Assembly (NCBI GenBank): GCA_028751875.1
Contig: CM054134.1
Location: 66,424,541-66,488,540, forward strand
Length of the DNA stretch: 64,000 nt
DNA from: Rapana venosa
Taxonomy: Eukaryota; Mollusca; Gastropoda; Neogastropoda; Muricidae
Direction: 5' to 3'
Both the position numbers and the translations under genes were made by a program. The notes beneath the pieces were generated by a model, which did not search any database, was not told the DNA's origin, and was given only the letters and a program-made list of their open reading frames with translations. Below are positions 41,968-52,596 of this stretch, one piece after another; the stretch's first letter is position 1, and the number at the start of each line of letters is the position of its first letter.

Positions 41968-42211
41968 GTCCTTTGGATGAGACTATAAACCGAGGCCCCG
42001 TGTTCGAACGCATGCAGAACATCTTGCGCACACGTTAAATCCTGTTCCGCTTATTCGGAACTGTAGGCCATTGTGTGCCGGTGGAAACAGATGACAATAT
42101 TTACAAAACCGCATACACACGGGGACTGAATGTAAAAAAAAAGTACACGAGTGCTTATTCCATTATCCTCGATATAAAAGAATAAATAAAATAAATAAAA
42201 ATAAAATAAAC
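41968..42211 (+). mobile_element. SINE-A, 5'-truncated
   Basis: Begins at AGTCCTTTGGATGAGAC directly after the CA repeat and keeps the rest of the body to the AATAAA-rich tail. Confidence 0.88.
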
Positions 42212-42535
42212 GCAATCACACACGATTTTATTATATATATACGATGAGTGTTGCTGACAACACCGCTTCAAAGTCATTTTACACGCTGGTCTCTTTTGTC
42301 AGTTGCATGAAGTCTTTGCCACATTATATCATTTCTCTCATCTCTCTTCCCCCCCCCCCCCTACACCCCCCCACCCCCTCTCTTATCTTTCTTCTTCTTC
42401 TTCTTCTGTCTTCAAGCAGAGGTACAAAGTTGTTCTTAGTTGTGTGGTGTTAAGGATTTTGCAGAAGTCAGGCAGGCAGGCAGGCAGATTCCCCCCCCCC
42501 CCCCCCCCCCCTCCCTCCTAACCCGTGTGTGTGTG
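42212..42535. other. Spacer with C runs and (GGCA)n
   Basis: C run 42349-42361, (TTC)n 42391-42405, (CAGG)n 42470-42485, 20 C at 42491-42510. No gene. Confidence 0.5.
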
Positions 42536-42715
42536 TCAAGTTTAGTCCCCTTCATTACACGGCCCTGCCGCTGATCAATTTTACAAGAGGATTGCCGGGT
42601 TTTATCTTTTAACGATCGCTTCGTTGCTTGGCGACCGGGCCTGCGTAAAACAAAGTAATGGTCGCTGGCAGCTTATTATTTGTCTGCCTGCCTGCCGCGC
42701 CTGACTTGGTGGGCA
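42536..42715. other. Unique island with X-box-like motif
   Basis: Non-repetitive stretch between microsatellites. GTTGCTTGGCGAC at 42623-42635 fits the RFX X-box consensus. No adjacent coding exon recognised. Confidence 0.3.
42623..42635 (+). promoter_or_regulatory. RFX X-box-like motif
   Basis: GTTGCT-T-GGCGAC matches RYYNYY-N-RRNRAC. Second such motif in the window; use unproven. Confidence 0.3.
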
Positions 42716-42733
42716 CAGAGAGACAGAGAGAGA

Positions 42734-42765
<32 letters not shown>

Positions 42766-42929
42766 GGGGGGGGAGGAGGTGGGGTGAGGGTGAGGGTGGG
42801 GTGGGGTGGGGGAATGGGGGTGGGTTGGTGGTGGGGGAGGGGTTAGGGTAGGGGTAGGGGTAGTGTGTGGTAGGGGTTGGGGGGATGGTGTTGTTTTCCT
42901 CTCTCTCTCTTGCTTGTTCGCTCGCTCTC

Positions 42930-43000
<71 letters not shown>

Positions 43001-43091
43001 TTCTTTCTTTCTTTCTTTCTCACTCGCTCGTTTCACACCACAAAACACACACCACACACACACACACACACACACTCGCGCGCGCACACAC
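42716..43091. repeat. (GA)n, G-rich, (CT)n and (CA)n block
   Basis: GA 42718-42766, GGGGT/GGTGG-rich 42767-42895 (contains TTAGGGTAGGGG words), CT 42930-42997, (TTTC)n, CA/CG 43045-43090. Confidence 0.9.
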
Positions 43092-43313
43092 TTCCGATGA
43101 GACTATAAACCGAGACCCCGTGTGCGAACTCACGCAGAACATCTTGCGTACACGTTAAATCCTGTTCCGCTTTTCGTAAGATTAGGACATTGTGTGCCGG
43201 TGGGAACAGGTGACAGAGTTTACAAAAACTGCATACACACTTAGACCGGATGTAAAATATAAAAAAAAAGCACATACGTGCTTCTTCCATTATCTTCGAT
43301 ATAAAAGAAAATT

Positions 43314-43316
<3 letters not shown>
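43092..43316 (+). mobile_element. SINE-A, 5'-truncated
   Basis: From TCCGATGAGACTATAAACCG to CTTCGATATAAAAGAAAATT, with CA repeat on both sides. Confidence 0.88.
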
Positions 43317-43354
<38 letters not shown>

Positions 43355-43465
43355 ACACACACACACACACCACACACAACACACATTACACACACATTTC
43401 AGATGAGACTATAAACCGAGGCTGTTTAAACGTTTAAAAAAATAAAAACAAAAACAAAAAAACCC

Positions 43466-43508
<43 letters not shown>

Positions 43509-43620
43509 ACCACCACCACCACCACCACCAGCACAACACAACACAACACAACATAACACAACACCCACACACAATTTTTCTATTATGATGATGATGATTA
43601 TGATTATTATTATTCACTCC
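43317..43620. repeat. (CA)n, (ACC)n, (ACAACA)n with a SINE-A scrap
   Basis: CA 43317-43396, a 26-base SINE-A scrap at 43401-43426 (AGATGAGACTATAAACCGAG), CA 43466-43507, (CAC) 43508-43530, ACAAC 43535-43565, (GAT)n 43585-43610. Confidence 0.85.
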
Positions 43621-43637
43621 CGCTTGTGGTTCTTCAG

Positions 43638-43700
43638 TTCTGACAAAACCTGAAGGAAATGAATACGGCCGCCATCTTGGAAAACGTGCCTCTAGGTAAA
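43638..43700 (-). promoter_or_regulatory. YY1-like motif overlapping an ATG; possible first exon
   Basis: On the minus strand CCAAGATGGCGGC (43668-43680) is the YY1 element that often overlaps the start codon and lies just downstream of transcription starts in animal genes. The short frame MAAVFISFRFCQN follows. No downstream exon was recognised, so this is only a candidate promoter or first exon. Confidence 0.2.
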
Positions 43701-44285
43701 TGAAGGAGAGAGGCCCACCCTCCCCCTCCCTCCTCCCCCTCCCGCTCCCCCTTTCTCTGTTTGAATTTTTTGAAAAGGGGAGGAGGTGGGGGGGGGGGGG
43801 GGGGGGAGTGGGCGTGGGAGAAGGAAGGGGGTGGGGGTGGAGGTGGGGGGTTCAAGAAGTAAAGATTATGGGAAGGGGAGGTGATCAGTCCCTTTTTTGT
43901 TTATTCACAAGGGGTGGGGAGGGGGTGGGGGAGAGACCTCTCTCCCCTCCTCTGTGGGGGGGGGGGGGGGGGGGGGGGAGGAGGGGTGTCCCTCCCGCTC
44001 CCCTCCTCTCCTCTCTGCTCCCTCCCCCCTCTCCCCTCCTCTCCTCTCCTTTTTTCTCTCAACTGTCTCTCCCGACTTTTCGCATTCTATTCCCCTTCTT
44101 CAAACATGAAGCGTCGCCCCTCCGCTTTCACCCCTCTCTCCCCCCCCCCCCCCCCCCCACCCGCCTCACCTCCTCCCTCATCAGCCCGCCTCCCCTTCTC
44201 CCCCCACCCCTCACCACTTCCCCCACCCCTCCCCGGCCCCTCTCTCCTCCTTAGACAAACTTCTCGTTTGTTCCTCCATGGATAT
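43701..44285. repeat. CCCT/GGGA-rich tract with poly-G and poly-C runs
   Basis: G run 43789-43806, G run 43958-43978, C run 44141-44158; the rest is CCTCC/GGTGG. Gly/Pro frames are shadows. Confidence 0.8.
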
Positions 44286-44291
44286 CCATGC

Positions 44292-44353
<62 letters not shown>

Positions 44354-44447
44354 GCAGATGAGTGCAAACGCGGAACAAAAAGATTTTTTTGATTTTTGTT
44401 TTTTTTTGGTGGAAAAAATCGCAAGCCGTAATAGAAATTGCGTGTTA

Positions 44448-44526
<79 letters not shown>

Positions 44527-44550
44527 CACACGCGCGCGCACACACACGCA
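44286..44550. repeat. (GA)n, spacer, (CT)n, (CA)n
   Basis: GA 44294-44350, a unique 100-base spacer, CT 44452-44523, CA/CG 44524-44550. Confidence 0.95.
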
Positions 44551-44637
44551 CGCATACACACACACGGGGACTGGATGTAAAAAAAGGCACATAATGGCTT
44601 ATTCCATTATCCTCGATATAAAAGATTAAAAATAAAA
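44551..44637 (+). mobile_element. SINE-A 3' fragment
   Basis: Begins at the internal CGCATACACAC motif that itself continues into the CA repeat, then ACGGGGACTGGATGTAA to TCCTCGATATAAAAGA. CA on both sides. Confidence 0.8.
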
Positions 44638-44682
44638 CACACACACACACACACCATACTCACTCACTGACTCACTCTCACA

Positions 44683-44766
<84 letters not shown>

Positions 44767-44896
44767 TCTCTCTCACTCTTTCTCACACACACCACTACAC
44801 ACACACACACTCGCTCTCTCTCTCACTCATCTCTCTCTCACACACACACACTACACACACACACACTACACACACACATACACACACACACACACA

Positions 44897-44932
<36 letters not shown>

Positions 44933-44950
44933 CACACACACATTTTAAAA
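44638..44950. repeat. (CA)n/(CT)n microsatellite
   Basis: CA with CACT and CTACA breaks; CT at 44724-44760. Confidence 0.95.
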
Positions 44951-45079
44951 AACCACACACAACGAAAAACGAAAGAAAAAATGAGGTTGTCTTCTCAGGT
45001 CAGGCGGTGTGTAAACAAAAGACAGGAGGTAAAAGGGTGTATAGGGGTGAGTCACGCCTCTCTTTCGACTGTGTTAACA

Positions 45080-46018
45080 TATGAGCGTGTTGTGAGTGTG
45101 AGTGTGTGTGTGAGTGTATTGTGTGGTGTGTGTGTAGTGTGTTGTGTGTGGTGTAGTGTGTGTAGTGTGTAGTGTTGTGTGTGTGGTTGTGTGAGTGTAG
45201 TGTGTGTGAGTGTGTTAGTGTGTTGTATTGTGTGAGTGTGTGTGTGTGTAGTGTGTGTGTAGTGTTGTGTGTGTTAGTGTGTGTGGTGTGTAGTGTGTGT
45301 GTGTGTGTGTGTAGTGTGTGTAGTGTGTGTGTAGTGTGTGTGTGTGTAGTGTGTGTGGTGTGTGTGTGTAGTGTGGTGTGTGTGTGTGTGGTAGTGTGTT
45401 GTGTATTTGTGTGAGTGTGTGTTAGTGTGTGTGTAGTGTGTGTGTGTAGTGTTGTGTGTGTTGTGTGTGTGTGTGTGTAGTGTTTTTGTGTGTGTGTGTG
45501 TAGTGTGTGTGTAGTGTGTGTGTAGTGTGTGTGGTGTGTGTGTGTAGTGTGTGTGAGTGTGTGTGTGTGTGGTGTGTGTGTATTTGTGTGAGTGTGTGTG
45601 TGTGTAGTTGTGTGTGTGTAGTGTGGTGTGTGTAGTGTGTTGTGAGTGTGGTAGTGTGTGTGTGTGTAGTGTGTGTGGTGTGTGTGGTGTGTGTGTGTGT
45701 GTGTGTGAGTGTGTGTGTGTATGTGTGTGTTGTGTGAGGTGTGTGTGTGTAGTGTGTGTGTAGTGTGGTGTGTTTTGTGTGAGGTGTTTGTGTGTAGTGT
45801 GTGTGTGTGGTGTTGTGTGTGGTGTGTGTAGTGTGTGTGTGTAGTGTGTGTAGTGCGTGTAGTGTAGTGTGTGTGTGTAGTGTGTGTGTGGTGTATGTGT
45901 GTGGTGTGTGTGTGAGTGTGTTTTGTGTAGTGTGTGTGGTGTAGTGTGGGTGTGTGTAGTGGGTGTAGTGTGTGTGTGTGTGTGTAGTGTGTGTGTGTGT
46001 GTGTGTGTGTGTGTTGTG
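45080..46018. repeat. ~940-bp (TG)n tract with regular TAG breaks
   Basis: TG interrupted by GTAGTG, GTTGTG and GAGTG every 8-20 bases over its whole length. The 221-codon Thr/His frame on the minus strand is a shadow. Confidence 0.95.
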
Positions 46019-46194
46019 AAACTTCTCTATGTCGGCGAGTTTATTATCCATAACTGTTGGCCCCACTGTGGCCTCTGAACACTCCATCCATCCCTCTACA
46101 CACTTGATTTGAATTTTATTTTTTATTTAATTTATATTAATTTTTCAAAATTCAAGAAACAGCACAGATGCTTAAAAAATTATAAACAACATCA

Positions 46195-46368
46195 ACAATA
46201 ATAATAATAATACATGGAATTATATAGCGCTATATCTTGTAAAGAAACAAAACAAATCAAAGCGCTTTCATTAATCCTACTCATTCACGTGCTGCCAGTT
46301 ACAATTAATAGTTTTTACAAATTGAAATGTATACACACGCTCGCACGGGTCGCGCGCGCACACACGCA

Positions 46369-46400
<32 letters not shown>

Positions 46401-46628
46401 CGCACGCACACAAACGCACGCACACATAAAGGTTGTACACTCCGGCAGGGTGATGGGGTTTTGGTTTTTGAGGCCAGGGACAAAAATGAGATGAAACAAG
46501 AAGGGAGAACCTTAGGTTTGAAATAAATGTCTTGAGGCTGGATTTAAAAGTCACAAGTAGGCTGTTGGCGAAGGGAGAGAGGGATTCCAGATGGATGGAC
46601 AGAAACAGAAAGAGTGACGGCCAGTATT
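46195..46628 (-). mobile_element. LINE-3 3' end, longer truncated copy
   Basis: Minus strand: GGCCGTCACTCTTTCTGTTT, TGGAATCCCTCTCTCCCTTC, then TTTTAAATCCAGCCTCAAGA and CATTTATTTCAAACCTAAGG. These match the last ~45 codons of LINE-3 (SISGPSTWNELPLSLR.. TFKSSLKTYLFQT) at about 80%. The 3' UTR then has TAGCGCTATATAATTCCATG and a (TTA)n tail at 46195-46212. A (GCAC)/(CA) expansion at 46330-46425 interrupts the UTR. The coding part carries frameshifts. Confidence 0.82.
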
Positions 46629-47075
46629 AATATATAAAATAGTAATGCAGAAATAGTACTTACTTCCTTTACTTACTTTTTCCTTCCGCTTGTACTCTGT
46701 GGCGTCGCGGGGAGATATAACTGTCTGTCTGCTGCAAGGCGGGTAGCTTGGAGGAGGGACAATCCATGGACTTTCAGTGTTGCAGAAATAGTAGTGGGGG
46801 AAAAGACAAGTTTAGGCAACCACTTACAACTTCTCAATCAGTTTAGAAAATGATTTTCAAGGATTCGGTTTAGAAATATATCTATAAAATATAGGTAGAA
46901 AGATGTTGCAATATCCGTTATCTTTTTTCCTGCCTGCGAGAGAAGAGAAAAAACCAAACCCCAACCCTTAGGTGCATGTTCTTTATATGTATAATTATCT
47001 AAGTAGTGTTCAGTTTGTATATTTAGCTGAAGAAAAAAAATCAAATTATAAATGAGTTTTGGTTGGGTTTTTTTT
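46629..47075. other. Spacer
   Basis: AT-rich, unique-looking; a 110-codon minus frame has no motif. Confidence 0.4.
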
Positions 47076-47077
47076 TT

Positions 47078-47200
47078 CGTTCCGCGGCTACAGCTCCGAG
47101 ATGTAACCAATGTTAAGGTTTTTGCGTATGCGATCGTTAAAGGTAGCCATATTCCGACTTCGGAAACCATGCCGAAACACGCTAGTGTGCATGCGTTTTT
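47078..47200 (-). mobile_element. SINE-B fragment, 3' half
   Basis: CGGCTACAGCTCCGAGATGT, TTTTTGCGTATGCGATCG, GGTAGCCATATTCCGACTTC and CACGCTAGTGTGCATGCG. Confidence 0.75.
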
Positions 47201-47388
47201 GCTTTGTTTTTTGTTTGCTTTTGTTTCTAGATTGTGTTTTTGTGTGTGTGTGTGTGTGTGGTGTGTGTTTGTGGTGTTGTTTTATTGTTGGTATTTTTTT
47301 TGGTTTTGTTGCTGTTGTCGTTGCTTTTATGTTTTGTTTGATTGTTTGTTCGTTTATTTGTTGTTGTTTTCTTTGGGGGGTGGGGGAT
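47201..47388. other. T/G-rich spacer
   Basis: TTTGTTG-rich with a short TG run; no gene. Confidence 0.45.
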
Positions 47389-47630
47389 GTCGACCGTTCC
47401 TACCGGTATGCAATGGCCTACCCATTGCGAGAGACGGAAGGAAGGGGTTTTAACGTGTGTGCAATATTTTTGTGTGTGCGGGGATCCGGGACCTTGGTGT
47501 ATATTTATATATAGCCAGCCTCATCCGAAGGACTTAGGGGAGAGGGAGAGTGGGGTCGGTGCTGATGTTAGTTCACTCCAGGGCAAAAATCCTCTGGAAC
47601 GGGCGACTTGTGGTGACCCAAGGTCGCGCC
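47389..47630 (-). mobile_element. SINE-A, diverged, tail missing
   Basis: GCAATGGCCTACCC, TTTTAACGTGTGTGCAATAT, AGCCTCATCCGAAGGACTTA, GATGTTAG..ACTCCAGGGCAA. A GATATATATA-type insertion near 47500 splits GTTTATAGTC. Confidence 0.7.
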
Positions 47631-48100
<470 letters not shown>

Positions 48101-48145
48101 ATCAACAACCCACTACATCTCCCACACACCCACATCATCTCTTCT

Positions 48146-48195
<50 letters not shown>

Positions 48196-48240
48196 ACTAC
48201 ACTCACTCACACTCACACAACACACACAACACATCACTCA
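48101..48240. repeat. (CA)n microsatellite
   Basis: CA 48151-48193 with CACT edges. Confidence 0.95.
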
Positions 48241-48660
48241 CTCATCACTCACTTCTGAAATCATGCGTGTTCAAATGTGTAGTTTACGTGTGTGGGGTGG
48301 TGTGGGTGGAGAGAGTGTGGTATGGGTGGGGAGAGAGGAGAGAGAGGAGAGAGAGGAGAGAGAGAGAGAGAGGAGAGAGATTGAGGAGGCGACGAGTAAA
48401 GAGTTGGTGCTCGTGTTAGGAACGAGAGTGAGAAGAAACTGTATATGCTGAGCAGAGAAGAATCATATGACAGTAGAGAACTAGACTGCTGTCGTGCTGT
48501 ATGCTGTCAGGACACGTGTCCTGCTGTCGTGTGACGTGTTCACACAAGATGCACGAGAAAGTAAGAGCAAGTCTGTTTTTTGTTTTTGTGTTGTATTTCA
48601 AGTTCGCTAATTCACTCATAGTGAATGAGTAACACATGACAGTTCATAGCCAAAGACCTA
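48241..48660. other. Spacer with GA tract
   Basis: GA at 48333-48381. GACACGTGTC palindrome at 48511-48520 in a GTCxxGCTGT-rich stretch. No gene supported. Confidence 0.45.
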
Positions 48661-48781
48661 TATGTACACACCCATCTCCTCCTCTCTCATCTCTCCTCAC
48701 TCCTCCTCTCTCCTCTCTCCCTCACTCCTCTCATCATCTCATTTCTATCATCTTTCTTTCTTTCCCTTACATGCACCACAC

Positions 48782-48876
<95 letters not shown>

Positions 48877-49139
48877 GTATATGCAAGTGTGTAATATGTG
48901 TGTGTGAGTGAGAGAGAGAGAGAATGTGTGTGCAGAGAGAGAGAATGCGGGTGTGCAGAGAGAGAGAGAGGAGGGGGGGGGGGGAGAGAAAGAGAGAGAG
49001 GGAAGAGAGAGAGAGAGAGAGAGAGAGAAACTATAAAGGAGGCGACAGTAAAATAGAGTTGGCGTGCTTTATTGTTAGGAAGCGTGTTCATGCCCCATGT
49101 AGTAAACAGTAAGCCTGACTTCACAGTAACACACACACA

Positions 49140-49225
<86 letters not shown>
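48661..49225. repeat. (CT)n, (CA)n, (GA)n, (CA)n block
   Basis: CT 48672-48755, CA 48784-48875, GA 48911-49029, unique 49030-49126, CA 49127-49223. TAAAGGAGGCGACAGTAAAATAGA near 49032-49055 resembles TTGAGGAGGCGACGAGTAAAGA near 48381-48402, so the two GA blocks and their right flanks look duplicated. Confidence 0.85.
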
Positions 49226-49385
49226 TGGCCATCATATTATACAATAAAATCCTGCTCTTTTTTCTGCTTTTTTGTGTGTGCACATGTTTACACGCATGTA
49301 CAGACATAAAACATGCGCAGTTATGAACATGCAGTCACTTAAATGAACGAGCGTGCGCGCACTCACAGACACAGCACATGTACAC
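49226..49385. other. Spacer
   Basis: Short, no gene. Confidence 0.4.
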
Positions 49386-49449
49386 ATACACTCACTCACT
49401 CACTCACTCACTCACTCACTCACTCTCACTCACTCACTCACTCACTCAC

Positions 49450-49488
<39 letters not shown>

Positions 49489-49504
49489 CAGCTTGGGTGA
49501 GAGG

Positions 49505-49542
<38 letters not shown>

Positions 49543-49600
49543 TGCAGAGGGAGAGAGAGGGACAGAGACAGAGAGACAGAGACAGAGAGAGAGAGTCCCA
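49386..49600. repeat. (ACTC)n, (AATC)n and (GA)n
   Basis: ACTC 49388-49450, AATC 49451-49488, GA 49508-49600. Confidence 0.95.
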
Positions 49601-49707
49601 CAGAAAGGAAAAGGTGTATTTTCTCAATCCATTAGCTGAAAATAAACTGACGGAGACTGAGATAGAAGAGCTGTGTGAATTTTTTTTTTCAATTGAGAAG
49701 GAAGAGA

Positions 49708-49740
<33 letters not shown>

Positions 49741-50141
49741 TACACGAGCCCTGCAGGCTATGTCGTTGGGGGTGGGAGAGGGAGGGGGTATAGGAGGGGA
49801 CAGGGAGGAGGAAGAGGGTGGGAGTGCTCTTAAGGGTCCCTCCTTCATCGATCCGTCTCTCTGTTGCCCTCTGCAGGGCCTAGATAAGGCTGCTGAAGAA
49901 ATGTGAAATGGCTTAAAGTATAGCCGTCAGAAGAGATAGAGAGAGAGATAAAAGAGAAAAAAAAGACGACGAAAAAGAAAGAAGAAAAAGAAAGAAAGAA
50001 AAGAGAGAAGAGATGAGAGAGAGAGAGTGAGGAAGAGAGAGAGAGAGAGAGGAGAGAGGAGAGAGAGGAGAGAGAGAGGAGAGAGAGAAGAAAAAAACAC
50101 TTTTTTTAGGAGAGAGAAAAAAAAACTGTATAGGAGAGAGA
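49601..50141. other. Spacer then purine-rich tract
   Basis: T9 and G run at 49680-49728, GGGA-rich to 49825, GAAA/GAGA 49935-50140. No gene. Confidence 0.55.
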
Positions 50142-50190
50142 GTCAAGTCAAAGTCAAGTCAAGTCAAAAAAAACACTTTAATCATCCATG
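50142..50190 (-). mobile_element. Retroelement tail, (TTGAC)n type
   Basis: GTCAAGTCAAAGTCAAGTCA followed by AAAAAAAACACTTTAATC; related tail to 24355 and 52311 but the body differs. No more of the element is visible. Confidence 0.4.
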
Positions 50191-50321
50191 AAGGGCAAGA
50201 ACACAGGCTAGAGAAAGAGACAGAACGGGTAGAAACAAAGAGATGAGATTTGAGGAGGGGGGGTGGGGGGGGGGGGGGGGGGGTAGGCGGGGGCGGGGAA
50301 TGTAAAGTCCCCTTCCCCCAA

Positions 50322-50409
50322 AAAGTTATGGTTCAGATTTGAAATGAACTCCCGTCAAAATGAAAGGTTTATTTTGACGGAGTTCATTTCAAATCTGAAC
50401 CTTAACTTT
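50322..50409. repeat. Near-perfect hairpin (38-39 bp arms, 11-base loop)
   Basis: Left arm 50322-50360 pairs with right arm 50372-50409 with one bulged base (CCC opposite GG) and one mismatch. Arm core: GTTCAGATTTGAAATGAACT. It lies just outside the family C copy on its right. It could be a foldback element, a small-RNA precursor or an assembly fold-back. Confidence 0.95.
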
Positions 50410-50655
50410 GTCACTCCCTTTGTTTCTGCCTTGTTCCTTTTCTTCCTGTCACCTCCTTCTTGTCTATTTTCTGCCTTCTTGGTCCATTCTCCTGCCTTTT
50501 TTCCAGAAAGAACTTAAAAGGTAACTATTCTCTCTTGTGCCGAAGTCGGATGCGCTGGGCCTGACTTGTCAGGCGCTTAACGGCAGCGTGACGCATTTTC
50601 GCTCATATAGCAGACAACAATAGTTGCTGTCTGAGCGTCCGACGAAGAAGAAGAA
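50410..50655 (-). repeat. Dispersed repeat family C, copy 3
   Basis: Reverse of 3878-4160: TTGTTCCTTTTCTTCCTGTC, CACCTCCTTCTTGTCTATTT, GCCTGACTTGTCAGGCGC, CAATAGTTGCTGTCTGAGCG, ending in (GAA)n. It lacks the poly-G run present in copy 2, where CCAGAAAG continues directly. Confidence 0.8.
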
Positions 50656-50824
50656 GAAGAAGAAAGGTTTATATATTGATAACTGACAGATAAGCTGGAG
50701 AACGGGATAGCAAACAACCAGCCAATACGGACCAGGGCACCCAGTATACATGTGCGAATATAAACACGCGTGCGTGCGTACACACACACAAGCACACACG
50801 CACACACGCACGCGCACTCACAGG
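50656..50824. other. Spacer with (CGCA)n
   Basis: CA/CGCA at 50766-50820; no gene. Confidence 0.5.
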
Positions 50825-50948
50825 CAGTGGGAACGGAACGGATGACAAAATTGATAAAACCGGATACACACAGGAACTTAATGTGAAAGAAAAAGTACAT
50901 GAGTGCTTATTCCATATCCTCGACATAAAAGAATAAAATAAAATATAA
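50825..50948 (+). mobile_element. SINE-A 3' fragment
   Basis: GTGGGAACGGAACGGATGAC through GTGCTTATTCCATATCC to AAAGAATAAAATAAA. CGCA/CA repeat on both sides. Confidence 0.8.
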
Positions 50949-51021
50949 TTAACGCGAACACGCACGCGGGGCGCGCGCGCACACATACACACACACACAC
51001 CACACAACACACCCCACACAC

Positions 51022-51054
<33 letters not shown>

Positions 51055-51140
51055 CACACACACACACACACTACACACACACACACACACACACACGCAT
51101 ACACACACACACACATACACGCGCGCGCGCGCACACACTT
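50949..51140. repeat. (CA)n/(CG)n microsatellite
   Basis: CA with CCACA and AACACA breaks, CG at both ends. Confidence 0.95.
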
Positions 51141-51667
51141 TCCTGCATGTCATTTTAATTTCAAAGAGGATACTTCTTCGACAGTTGTTTTTTGTTTTGT
51201 TGTTGTTGTTTTTTTTGGGGGGAGGGGGGGGGGGATGGCCGCCTTTTGGGTTTTTTTGTTTGTTTTGTTTTTGTGTTTGTTTTATTTAAACAGACTGTAA
51301 CCAAGCGAAGACGCAGAACGCGAATTGTAGGCAGGACAAAATAATTGCAATCTGAAACCAAGTCCTATCGCAAACTGAGACCGATATATTGTCATCTGTG
51401 GTTTTGTGTCTGTATTATTTTTGTCGTGAGCTGTTAGGTAGTGTACAGAGGAGGGAAAGATATCATCAGCTTTTGATGATGATGACGATGATGATGATGA
51501 TGATGATGATGATTGTGATAGAATTATCTACAAAGCCTAGTCTTGTGAAGACAAAGCACTTGTCATTTACAAGAACAGATATGTTTAAAACAAATGAAAT
51601 CTTTATTTTACATAAATATATATATATATATATATGTTTTGTTTTGTTTTTTGTTTTTGTTTTTTTG
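51141..51667. other. Spacer with (GAT)n and (TA)n
   Basis: T-rich/G run 51185-51235, (GAT)n 51474-51515, TATATA 51618-51636. No gene supported. Confidence 0.5.
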
Positions 51668-51812
51668 TTTTGCGTTCCTCGGCTAGAGCTCAGAGATTTA
51701 CCAATGCAGAGACTTTACGAGCGCTAACCGTGTACCCACCATCTAAGGTAGCCGCATTTCGACTTCGGGGATGATATCTGAACACGCTACCGTTGTGCAA
51801 GCGGTTTTTGTG
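51668..51812 (-). mobile_element. SINE-B fragment, 3' half
   Basis: CTCGGCTAGAGCTCAGAGAT, GGTAGCCGCATTTCGACTTC, GGGGATGAT and CACGCTACCGTTGTGCAAGC. Confidence 0.75.
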
Positions 51813-51864
51813 TTGTTGTTTTTTAAATAGAATTTTGGCATTATTGTTAAGAATTACCGAAACT

Positions 51865-52117
51865 GCCACAACACACTGCCCCGCGCTCTTCCGAAAGATG
51901 GACTAGGTTGTAGTAACGTGTGCGCAAGCCTCTGCATGTGTGCGCGCGAACTCGGGTTCTCGGTTTATAGTATCAAACCGGCGGACTTTTGTGGAAGTGG
52001 AGTCGGCCTTGATGTTAGTTAACTCCAGAGTAAACGCCCCCTCGAACGGGTGGTGGTTCAATCCCGTGCCGGCAGATCGCGAGTTCAACGTTCTAACCGC
52101 TAGGCAATCCCGCCCTC
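51865..52117 (-). mobile_element. SINE-A, tail missing
   Basis: CTCTTCCGAAAG, GTAACGTGTGCGCAAG, CTCGGTTTATAGT, GATGTTAGTTAACTCCAG and head complement AACGTTCTAACCGCTAGGCA. Confidence 0.8.
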
Positions 52118-52310
52118 ACTATCACGGTTTGACCTAAATGGGAAATTTCCGCTGGGACGTTAATCTAACCGCAACAACATTCAATCTATCACGGTTTGAA
52201 CAAAGTGTATTCGTTCGTTCAGAACAGCGTAGCACCAAGAATGAGTACAGCTTTATATCGAGCAACTTTCCGTAAAACTTCTCCTGTGCAAAGTGTGTGT
52301 GTTTGTGTGT
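52118..52310. other. Spacer
   Basis: TATCACGGTTTGA occurs at 52120 and 52188, a short direct repeat. No gene. Confidence 0.4.
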
Positions 52311-52380
52311 GTCAAAGTCAAAGTCAAAGTCAAACTTTTATTTTCAGATGGTACATTGAATAAGCAGTGCATTTGCTTTG
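52311..52380 (-). mobile_element. Retroelement 3' end with (TTTGAC)n tail, copy 3
   Basis: Near identical to 24355-24422 (same AGATGGTACATTGAATAAGC and AGTGCATTTGCTTT), so recently active. TG repeat on both sides. Confidence 0.75.
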
Positions 52381-52386
52381 TGGTGT

Positions 52387-52457
<71 letters not shown>

Positions 52458-52563
52458 GAAAAGTCTGAAATATGTTAGACAATTTCTTTCGTAAATTCAC
52501 TAATTCATTTACGTGATGATGATGATGATGATGATGATGAATGACGAACGCCGCGACAATGAT

Positions 52564-52596
<33 letters not shown>

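Noticed and set aside
42830..42880. Telomeric repeat
   Set aside because: TTAGGGTAGGGG words are part of a degenerate GGGT tract, not an array of TTAGGG.
45422..46087. 221-codon minus-strand Thr/His frame
   Set aside because: Translation of the TG tract, which has no stops on that strand in this frame.
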